Origin: Mycolicibacterium malmesburyense
Lineage (GTDB): Bacteria; Actinomycetota; Actinomycetes; Mycobacteriales; Mycobacteriaceae
DNA: 64,000 nt
Reading direction: 5' to 3'
Assembly: GCF_001050015.1 (NCBI RefSeq)
Contig: NZ_CVTB01000188.1
Location: forward strand, 1-64,000
In this document: piece after piece, positions 24,871 through 32,818 of the stretch
Numbering within the stretch: position 1 is the first letter of the stretch
Layout of the letters: each line of letters opens with the position of its first letter
The notes under the pieces: generated by a model
What the model saw: only the letters and a program-made list of their open reading frames with translations
The model's database searches: none
Told to the model about the DNA's origin: nothing
Translations under genes and position numbers: made by a program

Positions 24871-27039
24871 GTGACCAAGTCAGCGCTCGCCATCACCGAA
24901 GAACACATCGACCTCGCCGATGCGGCGTTCGGCCAGCTCAACCGGGTGAACAGCCGCGCCGCCGCCCGTTCGACCCTGGAGGGCGGGCCGTCGCATCCCG
25001 CCGAGATCTGGTCGGCCGCGGCGGGCCTGGGCTGGACGGGTCTGGCCATCGCCGAGGAGCACGGCGGATCCGGGTTCGGGCTCGCGGAGTTGGCCGTGGT
25101 GCTCGAGGCCCAGGGCCGCGAGCTGTGCCCGGGCCCGTTCCTGCCCACGGTGGCCGCGGCCGTGGTGATCGACCGCTGCGCACCCGATTCCCTTCGCGCG
25201 GAACTGCTTCCGGGTCTGGCCGACGGCAGCACGGTCGGTGCGCTCGCGGTGTCGGGCAGCGTGGCGATCGGATCCGACCTCACCATCACCGGCGAGAGTC
25301 CCGCGGTGCTCGGCGCACCGGACGCGAACCTGCTCGTCGTGGTCGCCGGCGACGACGCCGTCGTGGTCGATCCCGCGACCGACGGCGTCACGATCACCCC
25401 GCTCGAGGCGATGGACACCTCCCGCAGCCTCGGCGCGGTCGCACTGAGCGGGGTGACGGTGCCCGAAGACCGTGTGCTGCGCGGTGCGGCGCGTAAGGCG
25501 CACACGGTGTTTCGCATCCTCGCGTCCGCAGAGGCGGTCGGCGTGAGTTGGGCCACCATGGAGATGGCCGTCGAATACGCCAAGGTTCGCGAGCAGTTCG
25601 GCCGGACGATCGGGACGTTCCAGGCCGTCAAGCACCACGCGGCGAACATGCTCGTCAACGCCGAGGTGACCACGGCCGCCACGTGGGACGCCGCCCGCGC
25701 CGACGACCTGGACAGCGCGTGGTTCGCCGCCGCGGTCGCCGCCTCGCACGCGATCCGCACGCAGATCTTCAACGCGCAGAACAACATTCAGTTACACGGC
25801 GGCATCGGCTTCACGTGGGAGCACGATGCCCACCTGTATCTGCGACGGGCCCGCACACTCGCGGCGCTGATGTCCGAGGCGGGTGATCCGCTGCTGGACG
25901 TCGTGGAGGCGCAGCGCAGCGGCCAGGCGCACGGCGCCTCGTTCACGCTGCCGCCCGAGGCGGAGCAGTTCCGTGAGCAGGCTCGTGAGGCCGTCGCGAA
26001 GCTGCGCTCCCTTCCGGCCGAGCAGCAGCGCGACTTCCTGGTCGACTCCGGCTACCTGGTGCCGCACTGGCCCAAGCCGTGGGGCCGCGGCGCGGAGGTG
26101 CTCGAGCAGTTGGTCATCGAAGAGGAGTTCGCCGGCGTCGAACGCCCCGACCTGGGCATCACCGGTTGGGTCACGCTGACCATCGCCCAGGCGGGCACCG
26201 ACAACCAGCGCGAGCGCTGGGTCGAACCGGTGCTGCGCGGCGAGGTGATGTGGTGCCAGCTGTTCTCCGAACCCGGTGCGGGCTCCGACGCCGCCGCGGT
26301 GCGCACATCGGCGAAGAAGGTGGACGGCGGCTGGCGGGTGACCGGCCAGAAGGTGTGGACCAGCCTGGCCCACCAGTGTCAGTGGGGTCTGGCCACCGTC
26401 CGCACCGATCCCGACGCCCCCAAGCACGCAGGCGTGACGATGATGGCCATCGACATGAAAGCGCCCGGCGTGACCGTGAATCCGCTCCGCGGGCTGACCG
26501 GGCACGCACACTTCAACGAGGTGTTCTTCGACGACGTCTTCGTCCCGGACACCGACGTCGTGGGCGACGTGAACAAGGGCTGGCTGGTGGCCCGCGCGAC
26601 GCTGGGCAACGAACGCATCTCGATCGGCGGCGGATCCGGCGGCACAACCGGTTTCACCGCGGCCGATCTCGTCAAGCTGCTCGACAACGCACCGGCCGAG
26701 ACGAGCGCGACGTATCTTCGGCGGGCCGGCGAGGTGATCGCCGAGACACACACGCTGCGGCTGCTGAACCTGCGGCGAGTGACCCGGGCGATCGCGGGGT
26801 CGGAGCCGGGGCCCGAGGGCAACGTGACCAAACTGCTGGTGGCCGAGTCGGGGCAGCGGTTGACCGAATTGGCCATGGAGTTGGCGGGGTCGGCGGCCGT
26901 CGTGGGGCAGACCCCGACGCTCACGCAGGCCTACCTCGGCAACCGAGCCATGACGATCGCCGGCGGCACGTCGGAGATCACGCGCAACACGATCGCCGAG
27001 CGCATCCTCGGCCTGCCGCGGGACCCACTACTGAAATAG
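24871..27039 (+). CDS. Tandem-fused acyl-CoA dehydrogenase (FadE6/FadE22/FadE34 type)
   Basis: 722 residues made of two acyl-CoA dehydrogenase modules in tandem, about 1-365 and 366-722. The second has a normal flavin-binding motif (SEPGAGSDAAAVRT). The first is degenerate at that site but keeps QLHGGIGFTWEHD. The usual YEGT catalytic site of the second module reads AGGTSE, so the base must come from elsewhere. Fused FadEs such as FadE34 act on sterol side-chain acyl-CoAs, so a bulky substrate is possible. GTG 24871 is preferred over TTG 24838: the TAGCGT box starts transcription after the TTG, and AGAGGA precedes the GTG. Confidence 0.88.
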   Translation: MTKSALAITEEHIDLADAAFGQLNRVNSRAAARSTLEGGPSHPAEIWSAAAGLGWTGLAIAEEHGGSGFGLAELAVVLEAQGRELCPGPFLPTVAAAVVIDRCAPDSLRAELLPGLADGSTVGALAVSGSVAIGSDLTITGESPAVLGAPDANLLVVVAGDDAVVVDPATDGVTITPLEAMDTSRSLGAVALSGVTVPEDRVLRGAARKAHTVFRILASAEAVGVSWATMEMAVEYAKVREQFGRTIGTFQAVKHHAANMLVNAEVTTAATWDAARADDLDSAWFAAAVAASHAIRTQIFNAQNNIQLHGGIGFTWEHDAHLYLRRARTLAALMSEAGDPLLDVVEAQRSGQAHGASFTLPPEAEQFREQAREAVAKLRSLPAEQQRDFLVDSGYLVPHWPKPWGRGAEVLEQLVIEEEFAGVERPDLGITGWVTLTIAQAGTDNQRERWVEPVLRGEVMWCQLFSEPGAGSDAAAVRTSAKKVDGGWRVTGQKVWTSLAHQCQWGLATVRTDPDAPKHAGVTMMAIDMKAPGVTVNPLRGLTGHAHFNEVFFDDVFVPDTDVVGDVNKGWLVARATLGNERISIGGGSGGTTGFTAADLVKLLDNAPAETSATYLRRAGEVIAETHTLRLLNLRRVTRAIAGSEPGPEGNVTKLLVAESGQRLTELAMELAGSAAVVGQTPTLTQAYLGNRAMTIAGGTSEITRNTIAERILGLPRDPLLK

Positions 27040-27474
27040 TCAGGCCAGCAAGGCGATACCGCCGACGATCAGGCCGATAACCTTCACCAGCTCGAGGGCG
27101 ACGTAGACATAGTGGACACGCGACCGGCCCGCGGGCTCCTGTCCCGCAGATGTGGCCAGCACGGCGTCTGAGCGACGGTTCAGTGCGGGCCGCACCGCGA
27201 TCAGTTGCGCGGCCAGCGTCACGACGACCACACCCACCGCGATGACGGCGACCAGCGACGGCCGAAAGACCGCAACCGCGATGACCAAGACCGCGGCCAA
27301 CGCGACCTCGATGCTGTTGAGCGCGCGGAACACCAACCGCCCGATGCCGAGGCCAACCTGTAGGGAAACCCCCGGAGCGCGGAACTTCAGCGGGGCCTCG
27401 ACGAAGGAGATGGCGAGCACCATCCCCAGCCAGACGAAGGTGACGGCGATCGAGATCGCTTGTGCGACAGACAT
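27040..27474 (-). CDS. Small four-helix membrane protein (DUF1772/DUF4149-like)
   Basis: 144 residues with four predicted membrane helices (about 4-23, 45-66, 69-92 and 123-142). Start ATG 27474 overlaps the stop of the upstream regulator as TGATG, so translation is coupled. It is the third gene of the ferredoxin-regulator-membrane protein operon. The fold resembles small membrane proteins of the DUF1772 group, but no function is known. A role in electron transfer or metal transport is only suggested by the neighbours. Confidence 0.75.
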   Translation of the reverse strand: MSVAQAISIAVTFVWLGMVLAISFVEAPLKFRAPGVSLQVGLGIGRLVFRALNSIEVALAAVLVIAVAVFRPSLVAVIAVGVVVVTLAAQLIAVRPALNRRSDAVLATSAGQEPAGRSRVHYVYVALELVKVIGLIVGGIALLA

Positions 27475-28115
27475 CAAACTCGCCTCCTCGGCGCCAGATG
27501 TGCAACGCAGAGGCCTGGCTCTGCGAACGGGGTCAACTCGTTCACCGTGACCGGGGCGTCCCAGGCCGCGAGCGCACCCTGCATGAGACCCAGATGCACG
27601 GGACAGATGACGTCTCTGCGGTCATCCGCGAGCTCCAGAAACGGGCAGTTGCGTAGGCCGATCTCGGCGCCGGCCGAACGCTTTTCGGGGGCGAAGCCCA
27701 TCGCGTCGAGCAGGTCGGTCAACCGGCCGACGGCCCGACCTCGGTCACGGACCAGACCGGCGCCGCCTGCGGACACCTCGGCCTCGGCCCAGGCGCGACC
27801 CGCGGCGACGGCCCCCGCTCGCGGATTGCGCTGGCGGGCGAGGGCGTCGGCGAGGACACCCGCGAGCATCCGGTAGTCACGGGGGCCGTCGGGGTCCATT
27901 CCGGTCGGCGCCTGGAACATCAGCGGCGGCCTGCCCGGCTTGGCGCGACCGGGCTTGACCGTTTCGACGCGTCCACGCTTGGCCAGCGCTTCGAGATGAA
28001 AGCGCGCGGTGTTCGGATGCACCGACAGCCGCTCGGCCACCTCGTTTATGGTCATGGGCCTGCCCGCGGCACGCAGCGCGGTCAGGACCTCGTCACGGCG
28101 GGCCCTCGTCACCAT
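27474..28115 (-). CDS. SufR-like winged-helix regulator with Cys cluster
   Basis: 213 residues. An N-terminal winged helix (HTH about residues 20-45, INEVAERLSVHPNTARFHLEAL) is followed by a C-terminal domain with Cys 157 (RNCPF), Cys 171 with His 174 (ICPVH) and Cys 203 (LCVAH). This spacing recalls the Fe-S-binding region of SufR/DtxR-like repressors. It starts 10 bases after the ferredoxin stop and overlaps the membrane-protein gene. Likely autoregulation: an AT-rich perfect palindrome (28351-28374) lies in the promoter of this operon. An Fe-S or redox sensor is inferred. Confidence 0.8.
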   Translation of the reverse strand: MVTRARRDEVLTALRAAGRPMTINEVAERLSVHPNTARFHLEALAKRGRVETVKPGRAKPGRPPLMFQAPTGMDPDGPRDYRMLAGVLADALARQRNPRAGAVAAGRAWAEAEVSAGGAGLVRDRGRAVGRLTDLLDAMGFAPEKRSAGAEIGLRNCPFLELADDRRDVICPVHLGLMQGALAAWDAPVTVNELTPFAEPGLCVAHLAPRRRV

Positions 28116-28125
28116 CGCCGAACCC

Positions 28126-28317
28126 TCAATCCGCCCGGGACAGTGCCGCGCGCGGACACTCCGCGATCGCCTTCTCGGCGTCCGCCTCCGATTCGACAGG
28201 CACCGGGTCGGCGGTCACCACGGCGTACTCGTCATCGTCGAGTGCGAACACGTCGGGCGCGTACTTCACACACAGCGCGTTTCCCTCACATCGATCGCGG
28301 TCCACCACGACGCGCAT
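28126..28317 (-). CDS. [3Fe-4S]-type ferredoxin
   Basis: 63 residues with the three-Cys pattern of P450-associated mycobacterial ferredoxins: C10-x5-C16 and C54 followed by Pro. The Cys missing from the central position explains a 3Fe-4S rather than 4Fe-4S cluster. It passes electrons, commonly to cytochrome P450s, but no P450 gene is in this window. ATG 28317 follows GAGGAGG. First gene of an operon with the SufR-like regulator and a membrane protein. Confidence 0.9.
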   Translation of the reverse strand: MRVVVDRDRCEGNALCVKYAPDVFALDDDEYAVVTADPVPVESEADAEKAIAECPRAALSRAD

Positions 28318-28350
28318 GGCGCCTCCTCACCTCGGAACGACGCGGCCAAT

Positions 28351-28374
28351 TTTATACAGGTTGAATTGTATAAA
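28351..28374. promoter_or_regulatory. AT-rich perfect palindrome upstream of the ferredoxin operon
   Basis: TTTATACA and TGTATAAA arms (8 bp each) with an 8-base spacer. It lies in the 104-base gap between the divergent ferredoxin operon and lipW. AT-rich DNA here stands out strongly, and an operator for the SufR-like protein is the simplest reading. Confidence 0.65.
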
Positions 28375-28421
28375 CAACGGTCGTCGGCCGGCGCCAGGCC
28401 CGATGAAGTAATACTTAGCGG

Positions 28422-29321
28422 ATGCCCACCCCCTTCCATCCGGAACTGCGCCGCGTCGCCCGCCTCACCCCCAAACAGGTCATCACGCCGGTGACATTGC
28501 CGATGGTCCGAATGGTCACGCGGCGAATGTGGCGCCGGGTGCCGCGCGACGTCGACGCCCTGACCCTGCCCTCGGGTGTCGACGTCTGGTTGTACCGGCC
28601 TCCGGGAGCGACGGGAAAGAACCCGGCGCTGCTGTGGATTCACGGCGGGGGTTACGTCATCGGACACCCCGGGCAGGACGACCGGCTGTGCCGGCGATTC
28701 GCACAGCGCCTCGGCATCACGGTCGCTTCGGTCGATTACCGGCTCGCGCCCGAACACCCCTACCCGGCGGGACTGGACGACTGCTATTCGGCGCTGACCT
28801 GGCTGGCGGAGTTGCCGTGGGTGGACGCCGACCGCGTCGCGATCGGAGGCGCCAGCGCGGGAGGCGGGCTGGCGGCGTCGCTGGCGCAGGCGGCCTTGGA
28901 CCGCGGTGAGGTGGCGCTGGCCGCGCAGTTGCTGGTCTATCCGATGCTCGACGACCGCACCGTCGACCGGCATGACCTGGAAAAGCCCGGCATTCGCTTC
29001 TGGAACAAGTCGAGCAACAAGTTCGGCTGGTCGGTGTATCTCGGCGACGCCGACCCGGCCGTCGCGGTGCCTGCCCGGCGCGAGAATCTTGCGGGCCTCC
29101 CGCCCGCCTGGGTCGGGGTCGGGACGCTCGACCTGTTCCACGACGAGGACCTCGCCTACGCCGAGCGGCTCAAGGCCGCGGGAGTCCCGTGCGACGTCGA
29201 GGTCGTCGAGGGCGCGTTCCACGGATTCGACGGCGTCGCACCGAAAGCCTTTGTGTCGCAGCAGTTCTTCGACAGCCAATGCGCGATGCTGCAGCGGAAT
29301 CTCGCCACCGCCGCGGCCTGA
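28422..29321 (+). CDS. lipW: LipW-like alpha/beta-hydrolase esterase
   Basis: 299-residue HSL-family esterase. The oxyanion loop is HGGGYVIG, the nucleophile Ser is in GASAGGG, Asp in GTLDLFHDEDL and His in GAFHGFDG. It is cytosolic with no signal. Length and place near the MaoC/fadE3 genes agree with M. tuberculosis lipW. It is divergent from the ferredoxin operon and shares the palindrome region with it, so it may be co-regulated. It ends two bases before the stop of the convergent amidohydrolase. Confidence 0.88.
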   Translation: MPTPFHPELRRVARLTPKQVITPVTLPMVRMVTRRMWRRVPRDVDALTLPSGVDVWLYRPPGATGKNPALLWIHGGGYVIGHPGQDDRLCRRFAQRLGITVASVDYRLAPEHPYPAGLDDCYSALTWLAELPWVDADRVAIGGASAGGGLAASLAQAALDRGEVALAAQLLVYPMLDDRTVDRHDLEKPGIRFWNKSSNKFGWSVYLGDADPAVAVPARRENLAGLPPAWVGVGTLDLFHDEDLAYAERLKAAGVPCDVEVVEGAFHGFDGVAPKAFVSQQFFDSQCAMLQRNLATAAA

Positions 29322-29322
29322 G

Positions 29323-30627
29323 TCAAGCCCGCTCGAACACCACGTCGCCCGCGATCACGGTGGCGCAGACCATGTCGGACTCGAGCGTCTCGAGCACGCC
29401 GTCCGGCGATGGTTCGAGCACCACCAGATCGCCGGGCTCCTCCGGCGCGATGGCGCGGCGCCGCATCGGATCCTCGCCCGTACCGAAGAACATGCCGAGC
29501 GCCTCGGCCGCGGAGATGCGTTCGTCCTCGCCCAGCACCGCCCCACGCCCGGTCGTGCGCCGCACCGCTGCGCGCATCGTCACCCATGGGTCGCCCCCGC
29601 CGAACGGCATGTCGGTCGACAGCGCCACGGGCACTCCCGCTCGGAGCAGTGAGGCCACCCGCCACAGTTCGTGATGTTCGGCGGCGGGTACGTCGTCGAG
29701 GTACTGATCGCCGCGTTCGGCGACGAAGTTCGGCTGTGTCACCACCGTGACGCCACTTCCGGCGAGGGCGGCGATGCTGTCGTCGGGAACCACGGACGCG
29801 TGCTCGATGCGGTCGCCCGGATGCGTTCCGGCCGCCCGCAACGCCGACAGCGTGACGACGAGTTGCGCGGCGGTCACACAGTGCACGGCCACGGGCGCGT
29901 CGTCGCCGTGACGTTCGGAGATCCACGCGGTGAGGCCGTCGAGGTCGAGGTCGGTGTCGTGCAGGATTCGCTTTCCCGGCGCTAGACAGTGCACCCGCTG
30001 GCGCACCTCGCCGCGGCGATACGTCTCGAAAAGCCGGACGATGTCGTCGATTTCGAGGTCCGGTGTGGCATCGGTGACGCCGGTGACACCGAGACCGCTC
30101 AGCCGGTCGCTTATTTCCGACAGCCTGGTGTCGTTGCGCTGCAACGTTTCCGACCAGGAGCGGTCGGCGCTGCGCAAACGTCCGTCGGCGTGGTCGGCCA
30201 TTCCGACGCGGGCCAGTCCCGCCGTGTTGAGCGTCCAGAGCACCCCGCTGCGGTGCTGTACGCGGACCGGTACCGGCGGGGACACCTCGTCGAGCGCGGT
30301 TCGGTCGAGCGCACCGGCGACCGCCTCGTGGTAGCCGACGGCCCTGATCCAGCCGTCGGTGCCGACATCCGCATTCGCGAGCGCCCGGCGCAGCTCCGCC
30401 CGGTCACGCACCTCGGCCGGACCGACCCGCACCGAACGCAACGCCGCTGCGGCGGAACGCAGATGGACGTGGTGGTCGTGCAGGCCCGGTATGACCGTCC
30501 GACCGGCCGCGTCGTAGACCTGCTCACCGCGCAGTGGAGTCAACGGCGAGTCGACAGCCGTGATCCGTTCTCCCGCCCGGATGTCGACGACCGTGCCGTC
30601 GAGCAACGTCGCGCGCTGGATCAGCAA
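29323..30627 (-). CDS. Metal-dependent amidohydrolase (YtcJ-like)
   Basis: 434 residues, TIM-barrel amidohydrolase. Metal-ligand motifs are visible in order: HDHHVHL after an N-terminal beta domain, VHCVTA, RIEHASVV and the Asp in STDMPFGG. Such enzymes cleave C-N or other bonds in cyclic or amide substrates. ATG 30627 overlaps the CoA-transferase-like gene by 7 bases, and it is the last gene of the MaoC-CoA-transferase-amidohydrolase unit. The exact substrate is unknown. A link to breakdown of an amide or lactam whose acid product enters CoA metabolism is inferred. Confidence 0.85.
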   Translation of the reverse strand: MLIQRATLLDGTVVDIRAGERITAVDSPLTPLRGEQVYDAAGRTVIPGLHDHHVHLRSAAAALRSVRVGPAEVRDRAELRRALANADVGTDGWIRAVGYHEAVAGALDRTALDEVSPPVPVRVQHRSGVLWTLNTAGLARVGMADHADGRLRSADRSWSETLQRNDTRLSEISDRLSGLGVTGVTDATPDLEIDDIVRLFETYRRGEVRQRVHCLAPGKRILHDTDLDLDGLTAWISERHGDDAPVAVHCVTAAQLVVTLSALRAAGTHPGDRIEHASVVPDDSIAALAGSGVTVVTQPNFVAERGDQYLDDVPAAEHHELWRVASLLRAGVPVALSTDMPFGGGDPWVTMRAAVRRTTGRGAVLGEDERISAAEALGMFFGTGEDPMRRRAIAPEEPGDLVVLEPSPDGVLETLESDMVCATVIAGDVVFERA

Positions 30628-31751
30628 GACGCCAACCGTCGCTGCGTGACCAGGTGCTCCACCTGCGCATTGTCCGCGCCGAGTGGCGACGCGACCGCCG
30701 ACCGTTGTGGCACTGCCGCACAGGTCGATTGCTCGTCTCGAGGCAAAGCCGCGTAGGTCGCGGCGACCGCGGCCATGGACATCTCGATCAACTCCCCTCC
30801 CCCGCTGCGCAACGACTGCGCGACGGCCAGGCCCGCCTCCAGGCCGGTCAACGGATCGGCGATCGCGTCCCCGCAGAACTCCGGCTCGTCGGAATCACCA
30901 CACACCAGACCGCCCGACACGGCGGCGTCGTCGCCGAAGGCCACCCAGTTGGCGCGGTCGCCGTCGGTGCCGTGACCGGTGACCCGCAGCCACACCCGGC
31001 CGTCTCGCGGCGCCACGTCCGTCGGGGACAGCCCCCGCCGTATCAGGGCTGCCGGCCGCGACGACTCGATCACCACGTCGGCGACGGCGAGCAAGTCCCG
31101 CATACCGTCCGGATCATCGAAATCCACGCTGTAGGAGAGCTTTCCGCCATTCATCCAGTCGAAGAACGGCTGCGGCCCATGGCGGGCACCGTCCGGGCGC
31201 GCGGCGCTCTCGACCTTGACGACCGTCGCACCGGCCGACGAGAGCAGCCGTCCGCACAGCGGCCCGGCCCACATCGCGGACAGATCGGCGACCAAGAGGT
31301 CCGCCGGCGCCCGCGTCACCGTGGCCGCGCCGAACGGGTACACCCGCGGGGTTTCGGCGGGGGTTTCACCGATCGATGCCGCCGGCAGGCCGAGCAGTCG
31401 CGCGCGCTCCGTGACATCGGCGCAGTCGGTTTCCGCGATCCATGCCTGCACGGCCGGCCACGGGTCCTCGTCGACCGCGTCGGCGCCCAGCAGCGCGGGA
31501 ACGGCGGCGATGTCGTCAGCCCTGGCCAGCGTGAGCGCGCACCAACTGTCCCGGCTGCGCAGCAGGCGCGTCGCACCGCCCGCCGACACCCGCCCGTTCG
31601 GTGTGAGGCCCAGCAACGCGGCGCGCCCGCCGATGATCTCGGCGGCGTCGATTGCGACGCCGGTGAACACTTCGAAGGCGTCTGCTACCCGCTGCGCCCG
31701 TTCGAGCACGGCGGTGGGGACAGTCAACGGCGTCGACGTCACGAATCCCAT
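30621..31751 (-). CDS. CaiB/BaiF-type CoA-transferase-like protein, apparently permuted
   Basis: 376 residues related to family III CoA-transferases. In ordinary members the ADLS...GP...VVKVES Rossmann segment is at the N-terminus. Here it starts near residue 152 and runs to the C-terminus. The first 145 residues (RDSWCALTLARADDIAAVPALL ... LLGLPAASIGE) resemble the small domain that normally follows it. The order of halves therefore looks swapped. The Asp in FCGDAIADPLTG may be the acyl-carrying residue. It starts 43 bases after the MaoC gene and overlaps the amidohydrolase. Confidence 0.75.
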   Translation of the reverse strand: MGFVTSTPLTVPTAVLERAQRVADAFEVFTGVAIDAAEIIGGRAALLGLTPNGRVSAGGATRLLRSRDSWCALTLARADDIAAVPALLGADAVDEDPWPAVQAWIAETDCADVTERARLLGLPAASIGETPAETPRVYPFGAATVTRAPADLLVADLSAMWAGPLCGRLLSSAGATVVKVESAARPDGARHGPQPFFDWMNGGKLSYSVDFDDPDGMRDLLAVADVVIESSRPAALIRRGLSPTDVAPRDGRVWLRVTGHGTDGDRANWVAFGDDAAVSGGLVCGDSDEPEFCGDAIADPLTGLEAGLAVAQSLRSGGGELIEMSMAAVAATYAALPRDEQSTCAAVPQRSAVASPLGADNAQVEHLVTQRRLASC

Positions 31752-31794
31752 TGTGGGCCGCGTGGCGGAGCGTGAGGCGTCGGGGGGTGGTCGC

Positions 31795-32787
31795 TCAGAA
31801 CTGCAGCGCGGTGAAGCGCCAGTCGAGCACGTTTCGGGCCTGCTCGTCGACCGCGTACACCAGCGACCGCAGGGTCAGCACGCCACCGCGGCCGTTCGGC
31901 AGCGGCTCCGCCCGCTCGACATGCACCTCGCTGTAGAGGGTGTCGCCTTCGTACACCGGCCCGGTGTGGTCGCAGGACTGCCAGCCCAGCACGGTCACGA
32001 GGTTGGGCAGCAGCCGGGTCACCTGGGCGAGCGCCAGGCCGATGGTGTGCCCGCCGTAAACCAGCCGCCGGTCGTTGACCCGCCAGTCATGGTGTGTCGC
32101 AGCGATGTTCAGCGTCAGTCGGGCCAGCTCGGGGGCGCTGCTGACGACGTCGCCGCTGCTGTGCAGCACCGTTCCCACGAGTCCCGCGTCGAAGTGCGTC
32201 CCCGGCACCTTCGCGCGGTACGCCTCGGCGTCCCAGTCGCCGGTGGGGTCGGGCAACGGCGGCGTCTCGGCCCCGATCGTCGACAGGTCGTCGGCATGCC
32301 CCGTGTCGCCGGCGCCGTCGCTGAGGGGCAGCATCGCGCAACGGTGGAAATCAAGCACCAGGCGGCCGAGGTCGTCGACCGTCGTCATCCGCAACGCGGC
32401 CAACCCGGTGCGCGCCCGGCCCGGCTTGACCGAGTTCTGCTTGAGACCCACCACTTCGGTGCGGGTGAACAGGGTGTCGCCGATCACGGGAAATCGGTGG
32501 AAAACCAGGCCGCGGTAGAACAGGTTCGCCTTCACCCGCTGGGTGACCAGCGTGGTTTGGCCGATCGCCACGTCGCACACCAGCGCCGGATGCGCCAGCG
32601 GGACCGGCGCGCCGGTCACCGCCGCGGCCAGTTCGCCGTCGAGCGCGAGGCGCAGCCGGTCACCGACGATCGACTGGTGTACGGCGGCAACGCCCGGCGT
32701 CAGCGTCATCGAGGGTGCGGTGTCGAAGACCTGCCCGACCTGCAGGTCGTCGAAGTACGGGCCGCTCACGGGTGCCCACTCTGGCAT
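31795..32787 (-). CDS. Double-hotdog MaoC-like hydratase (Rv0216-like)
   Basis: About 330 residues comprising two hotdog-fold halves, as in M. tuberculosis Rv0216. The family hydrates enoyl-CoA thioesters or binds acyl-CoA. ATG 32787 (MPEWAPVSGPYFDDLQVGQ) is chosen because the longer frame would overlap the divergent fadE3. It is the first gene of a three-gene unit with the CoA-transferase-like protein and the amidohydrolase. Whether it is an active hydratase cannot be told from the sequence alone. Confidence 0.85.
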   Translation of the reverse strand: MPEWAPVSGPYFDDLQVGQVFDTAPSMTLTPGVAAVHQSIVGDRLRLALDGELAAAVTGAPVPLAHPALVCDVAIGQTTLVTQRVKANLFYRGLVFHRFPVIGDTLFTRTEVVGLKQNSVKPGRARTGLAALRMTTVDDLGRLVLDFHRCAMLPLSDGAGDTGHADDLSTIGAETPPLPDPTGDWDAEAYRAKVPGTHFDAGLVGTVLHSSGDVVSSAPELARLTLNIAATHHDWRVNDRRLVYGGHTIGLALAQVTRLLPNLVTVLGWQSCDHTGPVYEGDTLYSEVHVERAEPLPNGRGGVLTLRSLVYAVDEQARNVLDWRFTALQF

Positions 32788-32793
32788 TGGGCC

Positions 32794-32805
32794 GGACAAA
32801 GTGTC
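32794..32805. promoter_or_regulatory. GGACAAAGTGTC motif in the MaoC-fadE3 intergenic region
   Basis: GACA/TGTC half-sites three bases apart in the 31-base gap between divergent genes. It resembles the site at 24754-24765 and, more loosely, the 14-bp palindrome before fadD4. A possible binding site for the GntR regulator encoded beside fadE3. Confidence 0.35.
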
Positions 32806-32818
32806 AATATGGCCGTAC

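Noticed and set aside
32802..32807. TTGACA on the minus strand as the -35 of the MaoC gene
   Set aside because: It is only 14 bases from the chosen ATG, with no -10 box at the right distance.
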